Shown: positions 7,623-16,385, numbered from the stretch's first letter. The stretch is DNA of 64,000 nt from Rhodococcus sp. HNM0563 (GCF_012726195.1 NZ_JAASAF010000007.1:257259-321258), one strand, 5' to 3'. Numbers and translations: made by a program. The notes: generated by a model from the sequence alone, not told the origin.

Positions 7623-9464
7623 ATGAATGACCGACATATCGGTATTGCCGATCCTCATCCCTTCGTTCCGTCCCGAAAAGTCGATCGCCTGGAGCTTTTC
7701 CGCGAGAAGTATGCGGCCGAGCGCGACAAGCGGCTGACGAAGGAAGGTGCCGGCCAGTTCCAGGCTATCGACTTCACCGGAAAATTCTCGGAGTTCGACA
7801 CGGATCCGCACGTCGACGGCCCGCGTGAGGCGGGTCCGATGTCACTCGATCTGGATGTGCTCGTGGTCGGTGCCGGGTTCATGGGAATGACCGCGGGCAT
7901 CGAGCTCGGGAAGAGAGGGATTTCGAACTACAAGATCCTCGACGTCGCAGGCGATTTCGGTGGAACCTGGTATTGGAACCGATACCCGGGTGTGCGATGC
8001 GACGTCGAATCGTACATCTACCTTCCGTACCTGGAGGAGACGGGCTACGTTCCCACCGAGCGATACGTCCGCGGCAGTGAGATCTTCGCGTACTGTCAGT
8101 CTTTGGCTCAGAAATACGGCCTGTACGACCACGCCGTCTTTCAGACACGGGTCACCGAGATGGAGTGGGACGAGGACAGCGCTCGGTGGACTGTCCGAAC
8201 CGACGGCGGCGACGAGTTCCGGGCGCGCTTCGTTGCCACACAGAGCGGTCTGTTCATGCGTCCGCATCTTCCTGGAACCCCCGGAATCGACACCTTCAAG
8301 GGGCACAGCTTCCACACGAGCCGCTGGGACTACGACTACACCGGCGGCGACGACAGCGGAAACCTCGACGGGCTGCGCGGCAAGAAGGTCGCGATCATCG
8401 GTACCGGGGCCACCGGATTGCAAGTGATTCCGCAGATCGCCGAGTACGCAGACGAAACTGTGGTCTACCAGCGCACACCTACACAGGTGATGCCGCGGCA
8501 GAACGCCGCGACGGACATCGAATGGTTCACGTCGCTGAAGCCCGGTTGGCACCGCGAGCGCCGCGAGGCGTTCGACAAGTGTGTGCAGGACCGCGCCACC
8601 CTCAGCGAGGTCGATGACGGCTGGGTCAAGTTTGCGAAGTATCAGATGGACGCGGTCTCCGAGGTCGGTGGCGCGAATGCCGATCTCCAAGCGATGATGG
8701 ACGCGCTGGAGCGTTCGGACTACGAGTGGAACGAGATGCTCCGCGATCGCGTCGATGCCGTCGTCGAGGACGAATCGAAGGCTGCGAAGCTCAAGACCTA
8801 CTACCGCACCATGTGCAAGCGGCCGGGGTTCAGCGACGAGTATCTGCCCGCGTTCAACAAGGACTCGGTCGACATCGTCGACACGACGAGCACGCCGATC
8901 GAGCGGATCACCGAAAACGGGATCGTGGCCGATGGTCAGGAACGCGAGTTCGATCTGATCATCTACGCGACAGGCTTCCAGGGTGGACGCACGTGGACGG
9001 AGAAGGCGGGCTACGACGTGCTGGGGCGGGAAGGCAACCGGCTGTCGAAGAAGTTCGCGGACGGCATCAGCACTCTGCACGGCTTCCTGTCGAAGGACTT
9101 TCCGAACCTGTTCTTGCTCGGCTTCACTCAGACGGCGACCATCACGAACATCGCCCACCTGATCGACGAGCAGGCGACCCACATGATGTACCTGATCGAC
9201 CAGTGCATTTCGTCGGGTGCCCGAACGATCGAGCCGACGGCCGAAGCCGAGCAGGCCTGGGGCAAGGTCATGAGTGATCAGACTGCGACCCGTACCGACT
9301 GGCTGCTCACTTGCACCCCCGGCCTCTACAACAACGAGGGAAAGATCGCCGACACTCGGAATCCGTTGGTGTCGGGCGTATACGTGCCGGGCTATCAGTA
9401 TTTCGAGCTGCTCGAGAACTGGCGGAAGGACGGCAAGCTCGAAGGCGTCGTTCTTTCGCACTGA
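7623..9464 (+). CDS. Baeyer-Villiger monooxygenase, large-ring type (613 aa)
   Basis: Second FAD/NADPH Baeyer-Villiger enzyme. FAD motif GAGFMG (83-88), then the class-typical GGTWYWNRYPGVRCD (113-127), an exact BVMO fingerprint FKGHSFHTSRW (225-235) and the NADPH motif GTGATG (260-265). The N-terminal extension of about 75 residues and total length resemble the cyclopentadecanone/cyclododecanone monooxygenase group (about 600 aa) more than the 540-aa cyclohexanone enzymes; this is a judgement from length and motifs. Two different BVMOs in one cluster suggest either two ketones in one pathway or a multi-ring substrate. The next gene follows after 44 bp. Confidence 0.95.
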   Translation: MNDRHIGIADPHPFVPSRKVDRLELFREKYAAERDKRLTKEGAGQFQAIDFTGKFSEFDTDPHVDGPREAGPMSLDLDVLVVGAGFMGMTAGIELGKRGISNYKILDVAGDFGGTWYWNRYPGVRCDVESYIYLPYLEETGYVPTERYVRGSEIFAYCQSLAQKYGLYDHAVFQTRVTEMEWDEDSARWTVRTDGGDEFRARFVATQSGLFMRPHLPGTPGIDTFKGHSFHTSRWDYDYTGGDDSGNLDGLRGKKVAIIGTGATGLQVIPQIAEYADETVVYQRTPTQVMPRQNAATDIEWFTSLKPGWHRERREAFDKCVQDRATLSEVDDGWVKFAKYQMDAVSEVGGANADLQAMMDALERSDYEWNEMLRDRVDAVVEDESKAAKLKTYYRTMCKRPGFSDEYLPAFNKDSVDIVDTTSTPIERITENGIVADGQEREFDLIIYATGFQGGRTWTEKAGYDVLGREGNRLSKKFADGISTLHGFLSKDFPNLFLLGFTQTATITNIAHLIDEQATHMMYLIDQCISSGARTIEPTAEAEQAWGKVMSDQTATRTDWLLTCTPGLYNNEGKIADTRNPLVSGVYVPGYQYFELLENWRKDGKLEGVVLSH

Positions 9465-9508
9465 GACCGTGCTCTCGGGAAGCATTCATACCAACAAGGA
9501 GACAGATA

Positions 9509-10303
9509 ATGGCGGAGGCACCGGTCAAGGTAGGCCAGATGCTCTTCACGATGGTCGACCCCACGCGCGGCCACGAAGTCGCGTACAACCGCTGGTACGA
9601 GCGGGATCACATCTATGCGGGCTGCATGATCGGTCCGGGCTGGTTCGCGGGCCGGCGCTGGGTCGCAACGCGGGACTTGAAGGCACTGCGGTTCCCGGAG
9701 ACCGGTCCGGTCGCCGAGCCGATCGATGCGGGTTCATACCTCGCGACGTACTGGGTGCACGAGCCCGAGATGGAAGAGGCCGAGGCGTGGGCGCGCACCC
9801 AGGTGGGTGAACTGTATGCGGCCGGTCGCGGTTTCGCCGAGCGGGAGCACGTCCACACCGGCCAGTATCTGCCGGACACGGTCGTCTCGGCGCAGGAAGA
9901 CGGCGTCCCCCTCGAACTGGCGCTCGATCACAACTACCGTGGCCTCGTCGCAATCATGATCGAACCCGCCGATGCGGTCGAGCGCGACGACGCGATCGCC
10001 ACGCTCGATGCGGGGCCGGTGCGTGATCTGCTGGCCAGGGGAGGGGTCGACCTGGTGAGCAGCTGGCGGATGAAGCCGTGGCCTGCTGACCACAATGTGC
10101 CGATGAAAATGGGCAATGACGGTGGCACCCTGGATCGCATCATGCAGCTGTGCTTCCTCGAGGGTGACCCGACCGAAAGCTGGCAGCAGATCGTCGACTA
10201 CGCGACCGATGTCGAGAAGTCCGGCGCCGGGAAGGTGACATTCGCGTCGCCGTTCATCCCGACCGAGGTCGGAACCGACAAGTACACCGATCAACTCTGG
10301 TGA
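9509..10303 (+). CDS. Dimeric alpha-beta-barrel (EthD/ABM-like) protein (264 aa)
   Basis: The start is fixed by AAGGAG (9496-9501) 7 nt before ATG 9509. The N-terminal half (MLFTMVDPTRGHEVAYNRWY, then ERDHIYAGCMIGPGWF) looks like a ferredoxin-like ABM/EthD module with its His residues, and the C-terminal half (GLVAIMIEPADAVERDDAIA) may be a second copy. Such proteins can be cofactor-poor isomerases, cyclases or accessory proteins of oxygenase systems. It follows the large BVMO by 44 bp and is followed by a strong terminator hairpin, so it is probably the last gene of its transcript. No specific reaction is proposed. Confidence 0.7.
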   Translation: MAEAPVKVGQMLFTMVDPTRGHEVAYNRWYERDHIYAGCMIGPGWFAGRRWVATRDLKALRFPETGPVAEPIDAGSYLATYWVHEPEMEEAEAWARTQVGELYAAGRGFAEREHVHTGQYLPDTVVSAQEDGVPLELALDHNYRGLVAIMIEPADAVERDDAIATLDAGPVRDLLARGGVDLVSSWRMKPWPADHNVPMKMGNDGGTLDRIMQLCFLEGDPTESWQQIVDYATDVEKSGAGKVTFASPFIPTEVGTDKYTDQLW

Positions 10304-10310
10304 TCATCGC

Positions 10311-10342
10311 GGATGCGCGGGCGCAATTGCGCCCGCGCATCC
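10311..10342. terminator. Strong hairpin terminator, 32-bp perfect palindrome
   Basis: Positions 10311-10326 and 10327-10342 are perfect reverse complements (GGATGCGCGGGCGCAA and its complement), giving a GC-rich stem of up to 16 bp that begins 8 bp after the preceding stop codon. A clear T-run is missing, as is common in high-GC actinobacteria. It separates the BVMO transcript from the SDR gene. Confidence 0.8.
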
Positions 10343-10432
10343 GTTCATGCACTCGCGCTCACCATCGGGCGCGGTACATCCGAGACGCGACGAGCCGGTG
10401 CTTGTCGCCGACATCTGTGAGGTCAGTCAAGA

Positions 10433-11365
10433 ATGCTGAGCGGTGAGAAGATCCTGGTGACAGGAGCAGCCGGGCAGATCGCCTTCCCCGTTGCGCGTGA
10501 ACTGGGCGCGAACAACGAGGTTTGGGGTCTGGCTCGCTTCAGCAAGCCCGAGGACAGGCAGCGGCTCGTCGACGCAGGGATCACCCCGGTGAAGGGCGAC
10601 GTGGGCAGCGGCGAGTTCTCCGATCTGCCGACCGATTTCACGTATGTCGTTCATCTGGCGGCGAATCAGTCTCCGGGATGGGACTATGACAGTGCTCTGC
10701 GTGACAACGCCGAAGGCACCGGGCTCCTGCTTCAGCACTGCCGATCGGCCAAGGGCGTCCTCGTGATGTCGACCCATTCGGTCTACCGCCCGCAGGAAGA
10801 CCCGATGTACGTGTTCACCGAGGAGTCGCCGCTCGGGGAGTGCAACAGCACCCACAGCCCCACCTACTCGGTGTCGAAGATCGGCCAAGAAGCGACCGCA
10901 CGATTCGCTGCACGCGCTTTCGACGTGCCGGTGACGATCGCGCGCATGAATGCGTCCTTCGGCCCGAACGGCGGTCTGCCCGCCCTCCACATCGATGCGA
11001 TCGCCGCCGGACACACGGTCACAACGCGTTGGGATCCGTGCATGTACAGCCCGATCTTCGAGGACGACATCAACAGTCAGGTCAGCAGTCTGCTCGAAGC
11101 AGCGACGGTCCCCGCGACGATCGTCAACTGGGCCGGCGACGAGGCAGTCAGCGCGCAGGAATGGACGAAATATGCGGGCGAGCTGATGGGGATCGACGCG
11201 ACTGTCGATGTGGACCCGATCGAGGGGACGTTGCGGGGTTCGATCGCAGATACGACTCGGCGCATGTCCATCACGGGCCCGTGCACGGTGAACTGGCGCG
11301 AAGGTATCCGGCGTACAGTCGCAGCTCGCCATCCGGACAAGCTCGTCGATATCGCATATTCGTGA
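10433..11365 (+). CDS. NAD-dependent epimerase/dehydratase-family SDR (310 aa)
   Basis: Extended short-chain dehydrogenase/reductase. The N-terminal Rossmann motif is VTGAAGQIAFP (about residues 9-19), and the catalytic Tyr-x-x-x-Lys is YSVSK, preceded by MSTHSVY. Extended SDRs act on sugar nucleotides, sterols or other secondary alcohols; with catabolic neighbours a hydroxyl/keto conversion is more likely than cell-wall sugar synthesis. The gene comes after a terminator hairpin and is followed after 32 bp by the esterase, so these two form a small unit. Confidence 0.87.
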   Translation: MLSGEKILVTGAAGQIAFPVARELGANNEVWGLARFSKPEDRQRLVDAGITPVKGDVGSGEFSDLPTDFTYVVHLAANQSPGWDYDSALRDNAEGTGLLLQHCRSAKGVLVMSTHSVYRPQEDPMYVFTEESPLGECNSTHSPTYSVSKIGQEATARFAARAFDVPVTIARMNASFGPNGGLPALHIDAIAAGHTVTTRWDPCMYSPIFEDDINSQVSSLLEAATVPATIVNWAGDEAVSAQEWTKYAGELMGIDATVDVDPIEGTLRGSIADTTRRMSITGPCTVNWREGIRRTVAARHPDKLVDIAYS

Positions 11366-11397
11366 GTACCGCATCGTAAAGCACTTTGGGAGAGCAT

Positions 11398-12270
11398 ATG
11401 TCGACAACACTGCACGATTCGCTGCCCGCCGAACGGGTCGGTGTATCGGCGAGCCCGGAGCTCTTGGAACGTCGTGCGAAGTTCGCTGCGACCCAGATCG
11501 ACCCCGAACTGGCCGTCACAGCGGGTGATGCGGACTTCGGGGGCATTCCGTGCCGGACCATCCGTGCCGGAGACCGAGCCACAGTTCTCTACCTGCACGG
11601 GGGCGGCTACCGAATGGGCAGTCCGGAGGCGTACAACGCCTATGCCGCAGCGTTGGCGGCGGGTGCCGAGGCGACAGTCGTCGTACCCCGCTATCGGCTT
11701 GCGCCGGAACACCCGTTCCCGGCCGGACTGCGTGATGCCCTCGCGGTGTACGAAGATCTCGTGTCCGCGACGGGCGGCCCGATCGTGGTTGCCGGAGACT
11801 CGGCAGGCGCGGGTCTCGCGGCCGCGCTCGTCGTTGCCGTCGGCGCCGGCGGTGTTCGTACCCCTGATGGACTGATGTTGCTTTCGCCGTGGCTCGACCT
11901 GCGGTGCTCGTCACCGTTCTACGACACCGCGCCAGACGTCCTGTTCCCGTTGGCGAGTGCAGTGTCGGCTCGGGACGACTACCTGCAGGGTGCCCCGGAG
12001 GACGACCCGTTGGTCTCGCCGTTGCTGGCCGACCACACGGGCTTCCCTCCCACTTTGATCCAGGTCGGAGGAAACGAAGCGCTGGTCGACGATGCACTCG
12101 GTCTCGCTCGGGGGCTCGCGACCGCGAACATCACCTGCACGTTGGAAGTGGTTGCGGATCAGGGGCACACGTGGCCGCTGGTGCACCCCGGTGACGATGT
12201 GTCCAACGCTTCCATCGAGTCATGTGCCCGGTTCATTCGGTCGATCGACTCCGTCAAACCCATCGAATAA
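11398..12270 (+). CDS. HSL-family alpha/beta-hydrolase, esterase or lactonase (290 aa)
   Basis: Hormone-sensitive-lipase-type serine hydrolase. The oxyanion-hole motif HGGG lies at 67-70, the nucleophile Ser135 in GDSAG, the probable acid Asp231 and the base His257 in QGHTWP. ATG 11398 has GGGAGAG just upstream. HSL-type enzymes hydrolyse the ester or epsilon-lactone products of BVMOs in several cyclic ketone pathways, for example monoterpene lactone hydrolysis in Rhodococcus. With two BVMOs in the same cluster this is the natural next step. It converges on the TetR gene. Confidence 0.92.
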   Translation: MSTTLHDSLPAERVGVSASPELLERRAKFAATQIDPELAVTAGDADFGGIPCRTIRAGDRATVLYLHGGGYRMGSPEAYNAYAAALAAGAEATVVVPRYRLAPEHPFPAGLRDALAVYEDLVSATGGPIVVAGDSAGAGLAAALVVAVGAGGVRTPDGLMLLSPWLDLRCSSPFYDTAPDVLFPLASAVSARDDYLQGAPEDDPLVSPLLADHTGFPPTLIQVGGNEALVDDALGLARGLATANITCTLEVVADQGHTWPLVHPGDDVSNASIESCARFIRSIDSVKPIE

Positions 12271-12290
12271 GACAGTCGAAGATGCTTGCG

Positions 12291-12905
12291 TCACCCCTCT
12301 GATCTCGCTGGTCGTGCTTCTGATTGCGACGGTGCCAAACCGTTCAGAAGCGCATCGACCACATCGATGATCAGTTCGTCGTCCAGTGGGTCGAGCGTCT
12401 TGTTGTTGCTCATGACGTAGATTCCCTGCAGCGTCGCGAAGAAGACGGTGCCGATGGTCCGAGCCTCTCCGACGAGTTCGCCCCTGGACAGGCCGATGTC
12501 CACGAGCGCGGCCACCGGAGCGAAGCTCGCAGCGCGCGCATGCCTCAATTCCGAAGTGACCTCTCCCTGCCGATAGTGTGACATGAGCTCCACCAGTGCG
12601 GGATTCTCGGTCGAGAACCGGACGAAGGTCACTGCCACGTCGTGCAGCGTGGTTGCGAAGCTGCGGCCCTCGATCGCGGCCGCAGCGCCCAGTGTGGCAC
12701 CCAGCCGGCGGAACCCCTCGATGGCGAGAGCCTCCAGAAGCGCGGCTTTGTCGGCGAAATGGCGACTCGGGGCGCTGTGGCTGACCCCGACCGCGCGGGC
12801 GAGTTCGCGCAAGGACAGTCCGGATTCCCCGGATGTCTGCAGTAGCTCCTCGGCTTTCGTCAGGAGTGCGGCGCGAAGATCTCCGTGATGGTAGCCCTTG
12901 GTCAT
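12291..12905 (-). CDS. TetR-family repressor with WHG-type C-terminal domain (204 aa)
   Basis: The N-terminal helix-turn-helix includes LSLRELARAVGVSHSAPSRHF, and the start MTKGYHHGDLRAALL is typical of TetR regulators with the WHG C-terminal domain. The start at 12905 is chosen because the homology begins there; the upstream in-frame region is the promoter. It is divergent from the TauD-like gene, and a near-perfect 23-bp palindrome lies between them, so autoregulation and control of the dioxygenase are likely. It may also control the catabolic genes that converge on it. Confidence 0.92.
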   Translation of the reverse strand: MTKGYHHGDLRAALLTKAEELLQTSGESGLSLRELARAVGVSHSAPSRHFADKAALLEALAIEGFRRLGATLGAAAAIEGRSFATTLHDVAVTFVRFSTENPALVELMSHYRQGEVTSELRHARAASFAPVAALVDIGLSRGELVGEARTIGTVFFATLQGIYVMSNNKTLDPLDDELIIDVVDALLNGLAPSQSEARPARSEG

Positions 12906-12932
12906 GTCGGCGAACTCTAGCAAACACCGACG

Positions 12933-12955
12933 CAATGTAGTCATTGACAACATTG
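12933..12955. promoter_or_regulatory. Probable TetR operator, 23-bp palindrome
   Basis: The arms CAATGT-x-GTCA (12933-12943) and TGAC-x-ACATTG (12945-12955) are symmetrical except at two positions and the centre. It lies 28 bp upstream of the TetR start and 45 bp upstream of the TauD-like start. The -35 box TTGACA (12944-12949) of the rightward promoter is inside it, so binding should repress both genes. Confidence 0.72.
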
Positions 12956-12973
12956 GCGCCGCGCATCTAAGGT
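12944..12973 (+). promoter_or_regulatory. Predicted promoter of the TauD-like gene
   Basis: TTGACA (12944-12949) and TAAGGT (12968-12973) are 18 bp apart. The -35 box overlaps the palindromic operator, and ATG 13000 is 26 bp after the -10 box. Confidence 0.55.
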
Positions 12974-12999
12974 TCCGATGGACGAAGAAGGGTGCGTTC

Positions 13000-13827
13000 A
13001 TGATCACGAGCATGATTTCTCCATCCATCGGTGTTGAGATTCAAGGGATCTCGGAGAACGGATTCACCGATCCGGGTATTGCGTCGACCACCTCGGAACT
13101 ACTGGCCCGCCACGGTGTCGTCGTCTTTCCCCGGGCGCATATTTCCGATGCAGACCTGGTCACATTCAGTCGAATGCTCGGTGATGTGGTGGTCGCTCCC
13201 GTCGGCGGGCACCCGGAGTTCCCTGAGATCTCCCCGGTCTCCCTCGACCCCAGTAGGAGTGAGCTGGCGCGGGCCCGCCGCAGCACAATCTTCTGGCACG
13301 TCGACGGAGTCACCGACGACATCCCGCAGAAGGCCACGCTGCTGACCGCGCGCGCAGTCTCCGAAGGGGAGGGCGATACCGAATTCGCGAATACCTACGC
13401 GGCCTACGATGCCCTGCCGGAATCACGGAAGGCCGAACTGGCCCAGTATCGAGTAGTTCACAGTATGGCCGCCGCGCAATTGCTGACACATCCAGACGCC
13501 ACTCGGAAGCAGAAGGATGCGTGGAATCAACTTCCCGCGCGCGAACACCCGCTGGTATGGACGCACAGGGACGGCCGCCGCTCGCTACTGATCGGAGCGA
13601 CCGCCGGGCAGGTTGTCGGGATGACTCCCGAGGCGGGACGCGCGCTGCTGGACGACGTGCTGGACTGGGCGACGCAACCGCAGTTCGTGCTCCGTCATCG
13701 CTGGCAGGTCGGTGACCTCGTAATGTGGGACAACACAGGGCTTCTACACCGAGCATTGCCGTACGAGCCCACAACGCCTCGCCTGATGCATCGCACAACG
13801 CTGGTGGGTGAAGAAGCGGTCGCATAG
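13000..13827 (+). CDS. TauD/TfdA-family Fe(II)/2-oxoglutarate dioxygenase (275 aa)
   Basis: Non-haem iron oxygenase that couples 2-oxoglutarate decarboxylation to hydroxylation of an organic substrate. The facial triad is His100-x-Asp102 (FWHVDG) and His250 (LLHRALPY), with Arg261 or Arg265 to bind the 2-oxoglutarate carboxylate. ATG 13000 has GAAGGG upstream; an in-frame ATG at 13012 is less likely. It is divergent from the TetR gene under a shared palindrome and followed after 57 bp by the CMD-family gene. TauD-fold enzymes act on sulfonates, aryloxyacids, terpenoids and others; nothing in the sequence picks one. Confidence 0.92.
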   Translation: MITSMISPSIGVEIQGISENGFTDPGIASTTSELLARHGVVVFPRAHISDADLVTFSRMLGDVVVAPVGGHPEFPEISPVSLDPSRSELARARRSTIFWHVDGVTDDIPQKATLLTARAVSEGEGDTEFANTYAAYDALPESRKAELAQYRVVHSMAAAQLLTHPDATRKQKDAWNQLPAREHPLVWTHRDGRRSLLIGATAGQVVGMTPEAGRALLDDVLDWATQPQFVLRHRWQVGDLVMWDNTGLLHRALPYEPTTPRLMHRTTLVGEEAVA

Positions 13828-13884
13828 CCGCATCTCTTTCGGGTTTGCGGAATCACGGATAGACGAACAGAAGGACGAAGCGAC

Positions 13885-14484
13885 ATGGCACGAATCGAAC
13901 CGCTGGCTCTGCGCGAATTTCCCAAGGAGATGCGTGGGGCACTCGCTGCGATGACCCCACCGAACCCCCGGCATCCGCAGCCGTCGACGGAGGGGCGCCC
14001 CAAAGCGCTCAACACACTGGGCACGTTCGCGCACCATCCGGAACTGGCGAAGGCGTACTTCACTCTCAACGGTCACCTTCTGATGGCGACCACCCTGTCG
14101 GAGCGTCAGCGCGAACTTCTCATCCTGCGTGTGTCGGTAGTACGCGACTCGGGATACGAGTGGATTCAGCATGTCTTCATGGCGAGGGATGCCGGTCTCT
14201 CCGACGAGGAGATCAGCAGGGTCACGTTCGGCCCGACGGCACCGCTATGGGACGAGCTCGATGGTGCAATGCTGAAATCCGTCGATGAACTGATCGTGGA
14301 CGGCGAGATCAGCGCATCCACGTGGAAGGTGCTGGCTGCGCATCTCGACGTCCAGCAGATTCTCGACCTGATCTTCACCGTGGGTAGCTACGACATGCTG
14401 GCGCGCATGTTCAGGTCGTTCGAGCTCGAAATCGACGACGATATCAAGGATCTGGTCGAGAAGCGTGCGGCTGAGCGACAGTGA
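13885..14484 (+). CDS. Carboxymuconolactone decarboxylase (CMD)-family protein (199 aa)
   Basis: All-helical CMD/AhpD-like fold, recognised from LSERQRELLILRVSVVRDS followed by YEWIQHV and the helix ARDAGLSDEEI. The redox CxxC of AhpD is absent, so it is not a peroxidase partner of that kind; it belongs with the CMD-like proteins common in actinobacterial catabolic clusters. It follows the dioxygenase by 57 bp and is probably its operon partner. The 3' end is 8 bp from the convergent response regulator. A lactone-handling role is possible but unproven. Confidence 0.85.
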   Translation: MARIEPLALREFPKEMRGALAAMTPPNPRHPQPSTEGRPKALNTLGTFAHHPELAKAYFTLNGHLLMATTLSERQRELLILRVSVVRDSGYEWIQHVFMARDAGLSDEEISRVTFGPTAPLWDELDGAMLKSVDELIVDGEISASTWKVLAAHLDVQQILDLIFTVGSYDMLARMFRSFELEIDDDIKDLVEKRAAERQ

Positions 14485-14492
14485 GGTGACCT

Positions 14493-15140
14493 TCACCGTT
14501 GTAGGTATTTCAGCACCGCCAGCACGCGCCGATGGCCGTCCATCTCGGGTGGCAGATCGAGCTTGATGAGAATCGACCGCACATGCTTCGCTACCGCCGC
14601 GTCGGTGACCACCAGTTTCGCGGCGATCGTCGCGTTCGAATCGCCCTCGGCCATCAGCGCGAGTACTTCCAGCTCTCGGCTGCTCAACCGCGACAGTGGA
14701 TTTCGGTTCGTGGCAAGCAAAGTGCGAACCACCTCCGGGTCCACCACCGTACTGCCCGCCGCGACACGTTCGACGTCGGACACGAACTGCTCGACCTCCC
14801 CGACACGGTCCTTGAGGAGGTAGCCGACGCCACCGGTGTCGAAATCGATGAGTTCGGCAGCGTATGTGGGTTGAATGTATTGGCTGAGAACGAGTACCGG
14901 GAGGTCGGGCAATGTGCGACGCAAGGCGATCGCTGCCACGAGACCCTCGTCGGTATGCGTCGGCGGCATCCTGACGTCGGTGATCGCGATGTCCGGACGG
15001 TGCGACACGACGGCTTCGCGGAGGGAATCGGCGTCGGTCACAGCAGCGACGACGTCGTGCCCGAACCGGCTCAGGATCCCCACCACGCCCTCCCGAACGA
15101 GGAGGGAATCCTCGGCGAACACTACGCGAAGTGCCGGCAT
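14493..15140 (-). CDS. NarL/LuxR-type response regulator (215 aa)
   Basis: Receiver domain (residues 1-120) with the phosphoacceptor Asp55 in ITDVRMP, then a LuxR-type helix-turn-helix (about 150-205) with LSSRELEVLALMAEGDSNAT. The start at 15140 is where receiver homology begins, and it overlaps the 3' end of the histidine kinase by 19 nt, so translation is likely coupled. The pair is divergent from the MacB-like ABC transporter genes, which are its likely targets; the same layout is seen for antibiotic- or envelope-stress-responsive exporters. Confidence 0.94.
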   Translation of the reverse strand: MPALRVVFAEDSLLVREGVVGILSRFGHDVVAAVTDADSLREAVVSHRPDIAITDVRMPPTHTDEGLVAAIALRRTLPDLPVLVLSQYIQPTYAAELIDFDTGGVGYLLKDRVGEVEQFVSDVERVAAGSTVVDPEVVRTLLATNRNPLSRLSSRELEVLALMAEGDSNATIAAKLVVTDAAVAKHVRSILIKLDLPPEMDGHRRVLAVLKYLQR

Positions 15141-16357
15141 GGGATCTCCATTCGTAGTCGGGTTCCGCCACCTGCGGGGCTGTCCAGCATCATCGTGCCG
15201 CCGAGTACGGCGAGGCGATGGCCGAGCCCGGCGAGGCCGGTTCCCTGCTCTGGGGCGGCGCCACCGGAGCCGTCGTCGGTGACGTCGAGGAACAGTGTCG
15301 ACTCGGCCACGCGGCCAGACACACTGACCTGCGACGCTCCGGCGTGACGTGCGACGTTCGCGAGTGCCTCGCACACCGCGAAATAGGCGGTGGACTCGAC
15401 GTCTGCGGGCATCCGCGGGAGGGGGAGTTGCACGTCCACGGGGATCGGGGAACGTGCTGCCACATCGTCGACGGCGGCCGCGAGGCCACGCTCCGCCAGA
15501 ATCTGCGGGTGGATTCCGCGGATCAGGTCGCGTAGATCCTGCAACGCCAGTTTCGCCTGTTGCTGGGCGTCACCGACCCGGTCGGCCGCTGCGGAACCTG
15601 CGGGCAGATCGAGTTTTGCCATCCCGAGCGACATCGACAGCGCGATGAGGCGTTGCTGTGCACCGTCGTGCAGATCGCGTTCGATGCGTCGGCGTTCTGC
15701 GTCGAATGCTGCAGCGAGAGCACTGCGCGAGAGTGTCACTTCGTTGAGCATACGGTCGAGTTCGGCGTCGCGGGGTGAGAGCACTGCGCGGACGATCTCG
15801 GCGCGCCCGGCCGCCCACGCCGCGATGATGTACATCGCGATCGGAAGGAATACGAGCGACGCAACCACGAAGATCACCCGATAGTGCGTCGGCACACCGG
15901 GTTCCGTCAGCGATATCTCGACACCGAAGAACACCGTCCCGAGGCAGAGGAGCAGGACCAGCGCGTCGATCCAGCACAGGATCGACGCATTGACGACGGC
16001 ATAGCCCAGCTCCCGCCACGTGACGCGCTCGCGCAGCCGCACTCGGAGCCACGCGCGCAGGCCCCGCTCCGTCACTCGGACGTGTGGATCGAAGGTCGGC
16101 TCCTCGTCCACCAAACGGAGCCGAGTGCGTTCCCACCGGGCGATCGGAATTCCCATGAGAAGGGATGCCGCGAGCAGGACGAGACCCACGATGTAGATCG
16201 ACAACACTATCGCCATCGCAACCACCGCGGCGGTCAACGCGCCCAGCGCGGCACCTGTCGCGAGGTAGGCGACGGCGCGCCACGGCCACCACGACAGCAG
16301 GAACCGTCTCGGCGATCGTGGCACCGCGGTGCGAAGCGTAGAAGGTTCCACGTCCAA
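15122..16357 (-). CDS. NarL-type sensor histidine kinase (411 aa)
   Basis: Membrane sensor with hydrophobic segments at about 30-75, 120-148 and 160-185 and little extracytoplasmic sequence, so it probably senses within or near the membrane. The HisKA_3 phosphoacceptor is His230 in ERDLHDGAQQR. The ATPase domain has EALANVARHAGASQV (N box) and GTGLAGLGHR (G box). It is cotranscribed with the response regulator. The divergent ABC exporter and a 20-bp palindrome between them suggest it controls that exporter. Confidence 0.93.
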   Translation of the reverse strand: MDVEPSTLRTAVPRSPRRFLLSWWPWRAVAYLATGAALGALTAAVVAMAIVLSIYIVGLVLLAASLLMGIPIARWERTRLRLVDEEPTFDPHVRVTERGLRAWLRVRLRERVTWRELGYAVVNASILCWIDALVLLLCLGTVFFGVEISLTEPGVPTHYRVIFVVASLVFLPIAMYIIAAWAAGRAEIVRAVLSPRDAELDRMLNEVTLSRSALAAAFDAERRRIERDLHDGAQQRLIALSMSLGMAKLDLPAGSAAADRVGDAQQQAKLALQDLRDLIRGIHPQILAERGLAAAVDDVAARSPIPVDVQLPLPRMPADVESTAYFAVCEALANVARHAGASQVSVSGRVAESTLFLDVTDDGSGGAAPEQGTGLAGLGHRLAVLGGTMMLDSPAGGGTRLRMEIPCRHFA

Positions 16358-16385
16358 GCACGTTATCGCTTTCTGCAGGGCGCCA

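Noticed and set aside
7842..9485. Long minus-strand open frame opposite the second BVMO
   Set aside because: Same reason: the plus strand carries all BVMO motifs, and the antisense product is not recognisable.
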